A stretch of DNA of 9,018 nucleotides from Gemmatimonadota bacterium (GCA_022573095.1 JACZUR010000074.1:1-9018); one strand, 5' to 3'; shown: positions 1 through 7,465, numbered from the stretch's first letter. Program-made: numbers and translations. The notes: generated by a model not told the origin, from the sequence alone.

Positions 1-802
1 GCACGAAATCGTCCGCTGCACGATAGAAGTTCGGCAACTCTTGCGCGCCGACGGCACCGGCTAAAGACACGTTAGACTTCACTCCCAAACGCTCGACGGC
101 ACGTTTCAACCAATCCTCGAGTTCACCGGTACCTACGATAACCACTGCAAGCTCGGTGCCCCGAACCGCGTCGAGGAGAACGTCCAGTCCCTTGTAGTTG
201 GCCAGCCGGCCGACAAAGAGTCCCACGGGCCGGCCGTCAAACGCCTCGAACGCGCTGGGTTTGCGAACCTCGCCCGGTGAGAATCGCACCTCGTCGACCC
301 CGAAGGGAATAATGTGGCACTTGTCTTCAAATCCTCGTAGCTCATTCGAGATTGTAACGTGCGATCGGGTCGGTACGGCGATCGCGCTCGCCTTACGGTG
401 TACGGCCCGCACCAGCGGCATATAGAACGGCCGGATCAATCTTTGCCGTCTCACATCGGAGTGATGCGTTACTACGATCGGCGCAGTAACCCGAGTGAGC
501 GCAGCGATATCAGCCAGCGGATGAGGATGATGCATGTGCACGATATCCGCACTGCCGGCTGAACGTTTGAGATATCCCTTGATGATCGGTTGGGACCAGA
601 CGACTCCGTATGTACGAAGCCGAATAACTTGAACGCCATTGACCGTCTCGACAACTTCCGGCCCTCTCCTACCCGGGCCCGCTCCGCACACGACCGTGAC
701 CTCGTGTCCCGCTTTCTGCGCGCCTTCGGCCTGGCACATGACGACGTGTTCGATTCCCCCGGGCTCTGGGGGGTAGTACTTACTTAGATGGAGGATCCTC
801 AA
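1..802 (-). CDS. GT4-family glycosyltransferase, C-terminus cut by window edge
   Basis: Transfers a sugar from an activated donor to a growing lipid-linked glycan at the cytoplasmic membrane face (family knowledge; sugar unknown). My reverse-strand translation gives 267 residues before the window ends. The N-terminal GT-B domain opens with MRILHLSKYYPPEPGGIEHV, the usual first strand and glycine-rich loop of GT4 enzymes. HHPHPLAD (91-98) and HHSDVRRQR (113-121) follow, then IPFGVD (165-170), the start of the donor-binding domain GLFVGRLANYKGLDVL (194-209), and GTGEL (224-228). The catalytic E-x7-E region would lie beyond the edge. The start is TTG at 802: an in-frame TAG lies nine codons upstream with no other start codon between, and the first ATG (codon 22) would delete the conserved GGIEHV loop. 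The Shine-Dalgarno match is poor. It sits 13 bases after the stop of the WecA-like gene, so both are probably one leftward transcript. Confidence 0.9.
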   Translation of the reverse strand, partial: MRILHLSKYYPPEPGGIEHVVMCQAEGAQKAGHEVTVVCGAGPGRRGPEVVETVNGVQVIRLRTYGVVWSQPIIKGYLKRSAGSADIVHMHHPHPLADIAALTRVTAPIVVTHHSDVRRQRLIRPFYMPLVRAVHRKASAIAVPTRSHVTISNELRGFEDKCHIIPFGVDEVRFSPGEVRKPSAFEAFDGRPVGLFVGRLANYKGLDVLLDAVRGTELAVVIVGTGELEDWLKRAVERLGVKSNVSLAGAVGAQELPNFYRAADDFV

Positions 803-815
803 ACGACTGCGCCGA

Positions 816-2258
816 CTAGCGTATTCTCTCTACGGCGGTCGCGAGAGATGGCTGCACGACCTCGAGCAGGAGATTGAGGTCCAAGAGCAGTGACTTCCTC
901 GCCAGTCGCCGCCGCAGCCTGAGTTCGCCGGTCCAGTCACCACCCTGGAAGGGACACACCACCTCCCACTCATCCGCCTTTCGCTCCGGCAGTCCCTCGA
1001 CGAAGGAATCACCCTCCAACCGAAACTTCCTCTCCGCGCCCTGGTCGCCACGTTTCGAAAGTGAGAGCGCCACTCCGTCAAATTCTGAGCCGCGAAACAG
1101 GATCGCGAGGGCCTTGCAGAGATCTTCGATCGAAGCCGTCGACTCGAGTCTTTCGGACGCCTGTCTCAGCTGTACATTCATCGCAATCGCCCGAGGCTTC
1201 GCCATTCCCCGCTTCGCAAGCCGCGCAAGTTCGTTGATCTCATGCAGCTTCAGATACCTGACCATCAGCCAGACTGCGATGCCGATTATCACGAGAGCTA
1301 CGGCGTACGTGCGCACGGTCTCGTTGATGAACAGCATAGCGACGAACGCGAACCCTGCACTCGCCATGTAGATGACTCCCACCACCTGCATCGGCTTGAA
1401 CCCAGCTTTTTGGAGCCTGTGATGCAGATGATCGTCATCCCGTTCGAAGAGTGGCTTCCCCCTCATCAGCCGGCGAAGAATCGTTAGTCCCGTGTCAAAC
1501 ACCGGCACCGCGAACGCCACGAGGGGCACGGCGATGGCAACCATAGTCGGACCTTTGGTCGATCCTTCAACCGCCAGACCCGCCAATAGGAAGCCGGCCA
1601 GCAGGCTACCGGAATCGCCCAGGAAGATTCTTGCGGGTGGGAGGTTGTGAGGTAGGAATCCCAGCAGAGACCCCGCCAGCGCCGCCGTTACCAGGCCGAT
1701 GGCCGGATTTCCGAGCGAAACGGATACGATAAAGATCGCCGTAGCCGCGAAAAATGCCGAACCCGCAGCTACGCCGTCGGCGCCGTCGAGCAGATTAAAG
1801 GCGTTGCTTATTCCGACGAGCCAAAGCACCGTGACGACTACGCTGATTGCAGGACTGAGTGTCAGAGCTCCACCAAAGCCCGATACCAGCAGGATCCTTA
1901 CCCCCATGAAGTAGGCCAGACCTGCCGCTGCTATCTGGATAGGTAGCTTCACCCACGCCGACAACGGTCTTGCGTCGTCTACCGCACCGAGTATGAACAC
2001 GACCGTCGCCGCAACTGCTACCGCGCCGAGCGACCGGGAAGACGCAAGCAGGGTGAGCGCCGTCGGCGTGAACACGACGCCAACTAGGAGTAACGAACAG
2101 ACTACTCCTAGCCAGATCGCCAATCCGCCGATCCGCGGCACCGGGGGATCTCTGGTATCGTCAACCGCCCCAAGACGCCGTCCAAGACGAGAAACCAGCG
2201 GAAGAAACAGCGTCGTGCAACCACCCGCGATGAGGAATACGAGTAAAAATGACTTCAT
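816..2258 (-). CDS. WecA/TagO-type undecaprenyl-phosphate sugar-1-phosphate transferase with C-terminal extension
   Basis: Polytopic membrane enzyme that moves a sugar-1-phosphate (often GlcNAc-1-P) from a UDP-sugar to undecaprenyl phosphate, the first step of O-antigen, capsule or teichoic-acid units. Visible family motifs: VPRIGG near residue 40-45, the Mg-binding pair D94-D95 in GAVDDARPLS, NAFNLLDGADG (152-162), FLGDSGS (212-218), PVFDT (252-256) and HLHHRL (277-282). The HxHHR box and GDSGS place it with WecA/TagO/WbpL rather than MraY. About ten hydrophobic segments lie between residues 1 and 335. At 480 residues it is about 110 longer than E. coli WecA. The extra tail (about 345-480) is hydrophilic and ends in a long helix-like stretch; see the findings. 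ATG at 2258 precedes the first membrane segment directly. GGAG lies 17 bases upstream, rather far for a ribosome site. The substrate sugar is not deducible. Confidence 0.93.
   Translation of the reverse strand: MKSFLLVFLIAGGCTTLFLPLVSRLGRRLGAVDDTRDPPVPRIGGLAIWLGVVCSLLLVGVVFTPTALTLLASSRSLGAVAVAATVVFILGAVDDARPLSAWVKLPIQIAAAGLAYFMGVRILLVSGFGGALTLSPAISVVVTVLWLVGISNAFNLLDGADGVAAGSAFFAATAIFIVSVSLGNPAIGLVTAALAGSLLGFLPHNLPPARIFLGDSGSLLAGFLLAGLAVEGSTKGPTMVAIAVPLVAFAVPVFDTGLTILRRLMRGKPLFERDDDHLHHRLQKAGFKPMQVVGVIYMASAGFAFVAMLFINETVRTYAVALVIIGIAVWLMVRYLKLHEINELARLAKRGMAKPRAIAMNVQLRQASERLESTASIEDLCKALAILFRGSEFDGVALSLSKRGDQGAERKFRLEGDSFVEGLPERKADEWEVVCPFQGGDWTGELRLRRRLARKSLLLDLNLLLEVVQPSLATAVERIR
1200..1230 (-). 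other. Boundary between membrane core and soluble tail of the WecA-like protein
   Basis: This marks roughly residues 343-353 (LARLAKRGMAK), a basic stretch right after the last membrane helix (about 318-335). Positive charge here fits a cytoplasmic location for the tail that follows. In the tail, ASIEDLCKALAILFRGSEFDGVALSL (about 375-400, given here in two pieces: ASIEDLCKALAIL and FRGSEFDGVALSL), the strand-like WEVVCPF (431-437) and a final helix around 450-478 resemble the order of a small GAF-like domain. The assignment is inference only. Confidence 0.4.
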
Positions 2259-2319
2259 CGGTCGGTGCTATTGGTCTCCGAGAAAGATTGTTGGTTCCGG
2301 CAACGGGAAACCCCTAGCG

Positions 2320-2349
2320 ATACTAAGACACTCCGCCCCAAGTTCGCAA
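2320..2349 (-). promoter_or_regulatory. Candidate sigma70-like promoter for the leftward unit
   Basis: On the minus strand, TTGCGA (2349-2344, 4 of 6 matches to TTGACA) and TAGTAT (2325-2320, 4 of 6 to TATAAT) are separated by 18 bases. They lie about 60 bases before the ATG of the WecA-like gene, inside the only non-coding gap between the divergent units. Matches this weak occur by chance often, so this is a suggestion. Confidence 0.25.
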
Positions 2350-2387
2350 GGATTAGGTCAATTCGTTCCATGAAGACTAGAAAACTG

Positions 2388-2418
2388 TTGCCCTTCGAGA
2401 CCTGAATCCGTACATATT
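2388..2418 (+). promoter_or_regulatory. Candidate promoter for the flippase-glycosyltransferase unit
   Basis: TTGCCC (2388-2393) is followed after 17 to 19 bases by TACATATT (2411-2418), whose overlapping hexamers match the -10 consensus at only three or four positions. If real, transcription would start near 2425. That would exclude the TTG at 2417 as a start codon and favour the downstream TTG at 2501. Weak evidence, given mainly because it bears on the start choice. Confidence 0.22.
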
Positions 2419-2500
2419 GTGCGGTGAAATCAGTCAGTATTATCTATCTGCGGACCAACGCGGCAGGCCTACAAGTATCGGTGCCTGGGAATCCTACAAC

Positions 2501-4033
2501 TTGACGCGAACGCGCCGTCTGATCTCCGGCGTTGGCGTCGGCTACGTCAATCAATTCATAACCACGGTCGTCGGCATCTGGCTGACGGCCTTCTTGCTCT
2601 TGCGCCTGGGCCAGGAAAACTACGGCCTCTGGTTGCTGGTGGTGCAGGTCGTGGGGTTCCTGGGGCTGCTGGATCTCGGCGTGACTGTCATCGTGCCCCG
2701 AGAGATAGCCTTCGCCACCGGCCGGGAACGCCGCGGGAGAGAAACAGCTCACACCGAAGTCAGGAAACTGGTCGGCCAGACCGCCAATCATGTGCTGATG
2801 CAGATTCCGATCGTGATCCTGATCGGAATCGGAGTACTCCTGTTGCTCCCGCAGGGCTGGGCCGCCGCACAGTTCCCTCTCGCCGTCGTCCTGCTGGTTT
2901 ACGTGGCGACGTTCCCCCTGAGAATCTTTCAGGCAACTCTCAGCGGCCTTCAGGATTTCGCAGCGGTCGCCGCCATCACTACTGCGAGCTGGCTCGCCGG
3001 AACGCTCGTCACGGTTGCCCTGGTATTGGAAGGGTTTGGACTCTATTCAGTGGCGATCGGCTGGAGCGTCACACAGATCCTGATCGCGGTGCTAGGGTTT
3101 TTGAGACTGAGACGCTCCTTTCCCGATGCACTACCCAGACGCCTCCCAAAACTAGATCGCTTATACCTTCGCGAACGAATCATGCGGCATTTCTGGGTCA
3201 GTACTCAGCAGGTCGCTCATGTCCTGCTTTCAGGCACCGATCTTCTTATTATCGGGAAAGTGATGGGGCCCTTAGCAGTCGTTCCCTACTTCTGCACCGC
3301 AAAGATCATCACGGTGTTAAGGCACCAACCGCAACTCTTGATGGATACGGCGACTCCCGCGTTGAGTGAACTGCGGACTGGCGAGTCCCCTGACCGGCTC
3401 ATAAGAGCACTTACGTCGCTGAATGTTTCGGCACTTCTCTTCAGTGGGTTGCTCGCCTGTTTGACGCTGGTGGTCAATGAGGGGTTCGTAGGTTGGTGGG
3501 TAGGTTCGGAACGGTTCGCAGGACTCTCGCTCACGTTACTGTTAGTCACTAATTCGGTCGTGAGGCACATGGCCCGGGGACTCCAACACGGAATTTTCGC
3601 CTATGGCGAGGACAAGTTCATTTCCATGGTTACACTGTCGGACGGTGTGGTTACGGTAGGCGTGGGTGTTGTGCTCGTCTACTTCATAGGCCTCCCGGGT
3701 GTAGTCATCGCTTCTCTCGCAGGCGCCCTCTTGATTGCCATTCCGGCCAACCTGATTCGTTTCGGTAAGTGCTCGGGGACCCGCCTGTCGGTCAGTCTGG
3801 CGCCAATGGTACCTTGGCTGTGGCGCTTCTCCCTTGTTCTCACCCTGTCCGCGGCTATTGCCTGGCGCTGGAGACCGCAATCACTCGTCGAGATTGTCGC
3901 CGCCGCCGTGGCGATCACGATAGCTTACGTTGTTCTCATGGCACCCGTCGCACTTAGGGAGCCCGTTGGAACCTACTTGAGGCCACGTCTGGGTCGCTTT
4001 CTACCCTTCCTGCGCCGGGTGCAGGACGGCTGA
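2501..4033 (+). CDS. Wzx-type polysaccharide flippase (MATE/MVF-like membrane protein)
   Basis: Likely flips the undecaprenyl-linked repeat unit from the inner to the outer face of the cytoplasmic membrane. From the chosen TTG the protein has 510 residues, with about 12 to 14 hydrophobic segments spread over the whole length. This is normal for the polysaccharide-transporter superfamily. The first helix follows a basic start (TRTRRLISG). The LGQENYGLW and FLGLLDLGV segments (about 36-61) are the typical first-loop and second-helix signature of the family. A reading frame also extends upstream to TTG 2417 (28 more residues, MCGEISQYYL...). I prefer 2501 because GGGA lies 10 bases before it, the extra residues look unlike a family N-terminus, and a possible -10 box overlaps 2417. 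The 3' end overlaps the next gene by one base (TGATG). Substrate specificity cannot be read from sequence. Confidence 0.9.
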   Translation: MTRTRRLISGVGVGYVNQFITTVVGIWLTAFLLLRLGQENYGLWLLVVQVVGFLGLLDLGVTVIVPREIAFATGRERRGRETAHTEVRKLVGQTANHVLMQIPIVILIGIGVLLLLPQGWAAAQFPLAVVLLVYVATFPLRIFQATLSGLQDFAAVAAITTASWLAGTLVTVALVLEGFGLYSVAIGWSVTQILIAVLGFLRLRRSFPDALPRRLPKLDRLYLRERIMRHFWVSTQQVAHVLLSGTDLLIIGKVMGPLAVVPYFCTAKIITVLRHQPQLLMDTATPALSELRTGESPDRLIRALTSLNVSALLFSGLLACLTLVVNEGFVGWWVGSERFAGLSLTLLLVTNSVVRHMARGLQHGIFAYGEDKFISMVTLSDGVVTVGVGVVLVYFIGLPGVVIASLAGALLIAIPANLIRFGKCSGTRLSVSLAPMVPWLWRFSLVLTLSAAIAWRWRPQSLVEIVAAAVAITIAYVVLMAPVALREPVGTYLRPRLGRFLPFLRRVQDG

Positions 4034-5100
4034 TGGAACCCATGCGCATCAATCGAACCGCGGTGGCAATCCTGATGCCCGGCTATCCCGACGCGGTTGG
4101 CGGCGTAGCTGACCAGACAGTTCGCCTCGTCCGGAGCTGGTCAGCGAATAACTGCCTGGTGGCGGTCAAGGGAGACATCAGTGTCGATCCAACTACGCTC
4201 GCTCTCGAACTGTCGACCGCCGGCGTACGGTCCGTTCTGATACAGTACGTCCCATTTCTCTATGCCAGAAAAGGGCTCTCTCACTTTCCTCGGAAGTTTG
4301 CAATCGCCGCGCGGGAACGGGGAATACGGACAACCGTATTCGTGCACGAGCCATGGGTTCCTGCGACCCGGATACCGTGGTGGATACTTTCGCCCCTTCA
4401 GAAGCGACAGCTTCGTCAGCTTGTCGGGATCGTCGACACCGTAGTGACTCCCGTGCCGGCATGGGGCCGAGAACTAGGTACTAGCGCCACGATCATTTAC
4501 TCGGGTACCAATCTCGGGACACCAACGGAGGAGATGCTGAGACAGCCCGCCGGCAACAGCCCGGCCGTCTTCTCACCGTTCGCGGCTGGACTTAACTGGG
4601 AGTGGATAGCCGCCGCAGTCGAGAGCGTCGACTCTTCTCCCCCCCCTTCCCCGCTTACCATAATCGGAGCCAGCGCAGAACAATTCAGACGGCATCCGGT
4701 AACGGGCCGGTGGTTCCGGGAAGAATGGGATTACAAGGGACGTCTGGAGGCAGACGATACATTGTCACTGATCGCCAAGGCTCCCTTGATCCTCGCACCG
4801 TTTATAGACGGGGTCACCGGTAGACGAACCTCCATCTCGGCTGCGCTTAGCACCGGGGTGCGTATCGTGTCGTCCGACGGCCATCTGTATGATGATGCGT
4901 TCGACGACAGCCCGATTCATGTCGCGAGATCTCAAGAAGAGTTCTCGGCAACAACCAGAGAGCTACTCAGGGCGCCCGACACGGGTGCCGCACGCGCGGA
5001 AAGGCTTGCTTGGTACGTTGAGAACGTTGACTACCATCTGTTAGACAGCCACCTCCTGTCGCTCGTTACCGGCCAGAAGCGCCAGTCAGTTTATGAGTGA
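4033..5100 (+). CDS. GT-B (GT4-like) glycosyltransferase, divergent
   Basis: Probable glycosyltransferase of 355 residues. The N-terminal domain has the GT4 opening (AILMPGYPDAVGGVADQ, 12-28), then IQYVPF (70-75) and HEPW (105-108), commonly the acceptor-side region. The C-terminal half has LTIIGA (208-213), a DYKGRL segment (233-238) and PFIDGVTGRRTSISAAL (256-272), the equivalent of the donor-binding 'DG...R..S...AL..G' helix. The classical E-x7-E pair is absent: no glutamate lies in 256-290. This is a recurrent variant in GT4-like proteins, but its activity is less certain. ATG at 4033 is chosen because AGGA lies six bases upstream and it overlaps the flippase stop by one base (TGATG); an in-frame ATG at 4042 is a poorer alternative. 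A run of eight C (4639-4646) encodes the PPP of a likely interdomain linker. It overlaps the next gene by eight bases. Confidence 0.85.
   Translation: MEPMRINRTAVAILMPGYPDAVGGVADQTVRLVRSWSANNCLVAVKGDISVDPTTLALELSTAGVRSVLIQYVPFLYARKGLSHFPRKFAIAARERGIRTTVFVHEPWVPATRIPWWILSPLQKRQLRQLVGIVDTVVTPVPAWGRELGTSATIIYSGTNLGTPTEEMLRQPAGNSPAVFSPFAAGLNWEWIAAAVESVDSSPPPSPLTIIGASAEQFRRHPVTGRWFREEWDYKGRLEADDTLSLIAKAPLILAPFIDGVTGRRTSISAALSTGVRIVSSDGHLYDDAFDDSPIHVARSQEEFSATTRELLRAPDTGAARAERLAWYVENVDYHLLDSHLLSLVTGQKRQSVYE
4639..4646 (+). repeat. C8 homopolymer inside a glycosyltransferase gene
   Basis: Eight consecutive C fall in codons 203-205 (P-P-P), followed by TTCCCCG. Gain or loss of one C would shift the frame about 60% into the gene and remove the donor-binding domain. 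Such tracts can slip during replication; no variation is visible in a single sequence. Confidence 0.6.
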
Positions 5101-6238
5101 CTCGTTACGCGTTCTTACAATCGGTCATTCTTATGTTGTCGGGCTCAATCAGGCCGTAGCTGCACAGACCGCGAAAGACCCCAACATTCATCTAACTCTG
5201 GCGGCGCCGGCTTACGATTACGGCGACCTGAGGCGGCTAAGACTCGGCCGGACAGAGCACCCGGACTACAAAATAGTTCCCCTCAACGCGCGGCTTACAC
5301 GTTGGAAACACATCTTCTGGTACGAACGAAAGAGACTCTCTGAACTGATTGCGAACGGCAACTTCGACATCGTACATAACTGGGAAGAACCCTACACCAT
5401 CGCCGGATATCAGATCGCCAATATCACGTCCAAAGCAGGCATCACCCAGTTCTTTTGGACAGCCCAAAATCTGGTGAAGAACTATCCCTGGCCGTTCAGC
5501 AAGTTTGAGCGGACTGTCTTCGCCAAGTCACAGTGTTGGGTGGCGTGCGGGGAACTAGTGCGGCAAGCGATGGTTGAAAAGGGTTATGCGGAGAGCAAGA
5601 GCCACATCATTCCACTGGCGGTCGACACAAATCACTTTCATCCCATAGATGAGGCCGAACGCTCCCAAGTGCATGATGAACTATCCCTTGCACCTCCGGT
5701 AATCGGGTTTTCGGGAAGGTTGGTAGCTGACAAAGGGCTGGAAGTCCTGATGAAATCTCTCGAGCGAGTCGAAAACGGCTGGTCGTTACTCGCACTGGGT
5801 TCCGGTCCGTACAGAGAGAAACTGTTGCATTGGGCTGCAAGTCGCGGCCTGAACGGACGGATCAAGATCATGCTGGCGGATCACGACCAAGTAGCCCGCT
5901 ACATTGCGGCACTCGACGTGATGGTTGCACCGTCCCTCACCACCAGACACTGGAAGGAACAGTTCGGCCGCATGATCACAGAAGCGTTTGCATGCGGAGT
6001 TCCCGTTGTTGCTTCGGACTCGGGCGAGATTCCATACGTTGTAGCAGACGCGGGCGTGGTAGTACCGGAGGGCAACAGCCAAGCGCTGGCAGCGGCTATC
6101 GATAACTTACTCTCGAATCCCGCTCGCCGCGGTCAGCTGGCACGCGCTGGGCGGGCAAGAGCGGAGTCCACATACAGCGTCCCAACCATTGCGAATCAGT
6201 ACGTTCAACTCTATCACAAACTGGCAGAGCAGTCTTGA
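5093..6238 (+). CDS. GT4-family glycosyltransferase with intact E-x7-E motif
   Basis: Retaining glycosyltransferase of 381 residues, the usual GT4 length, likely acting at the cytoplasmic face on the same lipid-linked glycan. The N-terminal domain starts LRVLTIGHSYVVGLNQAV, followed by HNWEEPY (95-101) and FFWTAQNL (120-127), then the interdomain IIPLAVDTNHFHP (172-184). The C-terminal domain carries IGFSGRLVADKGLEVL (204-219), LGSGPYRE (235-242) and the donor-site segment EQFGRMITEAFACGVPVVAS (289-308). E289 and E297 form the E-x7-E pair, followed by SGEIPYVV. ATG 5093 overlaps the preceding stop by eight bases (ATGAGTGA), so translation is probably coupled; no strong Shine-Dalgarno site is visible. 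Its stop overlaps the next start. The donor sugar is unknown. Confidence 0.95.
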   Translation: MSDSLRVLTIGHSYVVGLNQAVAAQTAKDPNIHLTLAAPAYDYGDLRRLRLGRTEHPDYKIVPLNARLTRWKHIFWYERKRLSELIANGNFDIVHNWEEPYTIAGYQIANITSKAGITQFFWTAQNLVKNYPWPFSKFERTVFAKSQCWVACGELVRQAMVEKGYAESKSHIIPLAVDTNHFHPIDEAERSQVHDELSLAPPVIGFSGRLVADKGLEVLMKSLERVENGWSLLALGSGPYREKLLHWAASRGLNGRIKIMLADHDQVARYIAALDVMVAPSLTTRHWKEQFGRMITEAFACGVPVVASDSGEIPYVVADAGVVVPEGNSQALAAAIDNLLSNPARRGQLARAGRARAESTYSVPTIANQYVQLYHKLAEQS

Positions 6239-7320
6239 ATATCGGTTTTGTCGTTCACGACTACGACGTGCGCGAAGGTCACGGAAGGTACTCGGTCGAG
6301 CTAGTCAACCGCATCTCCAATAACCACGACGTGACGCTCTATGTTCTGAATCTCCACAACGAGCCACCGTCAAACGTTCAAGTCGTTAGAGTACCCGCCG
6401 TGCGACGGCCTTCCTACGCGACTATTCTCAGCTTCCCCCGCGCCTTCGCCAAGGTGCGACGCGAACACGATCTGGTGCACACGCAGGGATGGAACACCGC
6501 GAACGCTGATATCGCAACCGCTCACATCTGCCTCGCGGCGTGGCGGTCGGCGAGTCGCCACGCGCCCGCCAGCGCCGGTCTCGCAGAGAAGTTCCTGGGC
6601 AAATACATCGAGTCGCGTGAAGGAGTTTTTTACCGCAGTGCTGTGCGACACATCATCGCACCCAGTCGGCATGTCGAGGAAGATCTGAGGAGACATTACG
6701 GGACAGCGAAGGACATTACGGTAATTCCGCATTCGTTCCCCGACTTCGAACCCATTCCCAGCCGAGCTACCGCCCGCGCCGAGTTGAAGCTTCCGGAGAA
6801 ACCATTCATGGCGTTGTACGCGGGCGATGCTCGCAAGGGTTTGGATGTTGCGCTCCGTGCAATCGCAAGAGTCTCCGATATCCATCTAGTCGTCGTCAGC
6901 CGGTCGCACATCCGTACGTACAAGAATCTCGCGGCGGATCTCGGGGTAGAGGACCGGACCCACTGGATCCCCGGCATGCCAACGCTTCAACCGGCGTACG
7001 CGGCGGCGGACGTGTTGCTTCACCCGACAGTCTACGACGCCTTCGGTCTCGTAGTGGCCGAGGCAATGAGATATGGCTTGCCGGTCGTCGTATCGAATGA
7101 GGCGGGAGTTTCGGAGTTGCTGGAAGACGGCAGATCGGCGTGGATAGTGCGGCCTCGCGATCCCGAGGATTCGGCTCAGGCCCTGACCGCGCTCGCAGAG
7201 AACGCCGAGTTGCGTCGAAAATTCGCAGCCGAGTCGAAAAGGGCGGCCGACCAGAGATCCTGGGACGATGTGGCTGCGGAAACGGTGGCGATCTACGAGA
7301 AGGTGCTGGCAACCGGATAG
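6235..7320 (+). CDS. GT4-family glycosyltransferase (D-x7-E variant)
   Basis: Probable retaining glycosyltransferase of 361 residues. The N-terminus MNIGFVVHDYDVREGHGRYS (1-20) is the GT4 loop with a 'GxGRYS' acceptor-side signature. IIAPSRHVEEDL (140-151) and VIPHSFPDFEP (163-173) lead into the donor domain. There AGDARKGLDVAL (196-207), GMPTLQPAYAAADVLLHPT (247-265) and YDAFGLVVAEAMRYGLPVVV (267-286) are visible. The first catalytic-motif glutamate is aspartate (D268), paired with E276, a substitution common in this family, so activity is expected. The start is TTG 6235 in TTGA, overlapping the previous TGA by four bases; GGCAGAG lies about five bases upstream. No ATG lies near the N-terminus in frame, and any later start would cut the conserved first strand. 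Its TAG is followed after two bases by the octamer array. Confidence 0.94.
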   Translation: MNIGFVVHDYDVREGHGRYSVELVNRISNNHDVTLYVLNLHNEPPSNVQVVRVPAVRRPSYATILSFPRAFAKVRREHDLVHTQGWNTANADIATAHICLAAWRSASRHAPASAGLAEKFLGKYIESREGVFYRSAVRHIIAPSRHVEEDLRRHYGTAKDITVIPHSFPDFEPIPSRATARAELKLPEKPFMALYAGDARKGLDVALRAIARVSDIHLVVVSRSHIRTYKNLAADLGVEDRTHWIPGMPTLQPAYAAADVLLHPTVYDAFGLVVAEAMRYGLPVVVSNEAGVSELLEDGRSAWIVRPRDPEDSAQALTALAENAELRRKFAAESKRAADQRSWDDVAAETVAIYEKVLATG

Positions 7321-7322
7321 AG

Positions 7323-7389
7323 GGTCGGCGAGTCGGCGAGTCGGCGAGTTGGCGGGTTGGCGGGTTGGCGGGTTGGCGGGTTGGCGGGT
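7323..7389. repeat. Octamer tandem array, about eight units
   Basis: Eight 8-base units of consensus RGTYGGCG begin two bases after a glycosyltransferase stop codon. Unit variants are ordered: the three left units carry GTCGGCG, one intermediate reads AGTTGGCG, and four on the right are identical GGTTGGCG. This gradient suggests growth by slippage from the right side. There are no spacers, so it is not CRISPR. Confidence 0.95.
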
Positions 7390-7465
7390 CAGGAAATACA
7401 ACGTTTATCGCCTGCCGCCTACTACCTGCTGCTGTTGTCAGCGGTGATCGCGCCCCACAGAACCT

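Noticed and set aside
754..775. Runs of C and G near the 5' end of the first glycosyltransferase as a slippage switch
   Set aside because: The runs are at most six bases and encode the conserved PPEPGG loop, so codon constraint explains them.
133..787. Several 60 to 75-codon open frames on both strands in the first 800 bases
   Set aside because: All overlap the uninterrupted GT4 reading frame on the minus strand (802 to the window edge).
874..1371. Plus-strand open frame of 165 codons opposite the WecA-like gene
   Set aside because: Antisense to the C-terminal part of a well-supported gene; composition is Ser/Arg-rich with no recognisable motif.
816..2258. MraY (peptidoglycan) identity for the polyprenyl-phosphate transferase
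   Set aside because: The HxHHR box, GDSGS motif and polysaccharide-gene neighbours point to the WecA/TagO branch, and no cell-wall cluster genes are nearby.
7323..7389. CRISPR-like repeat array
   Set aside because: Units are 8 bases, contiguous, without spacers, and no cas-like gene is visible.
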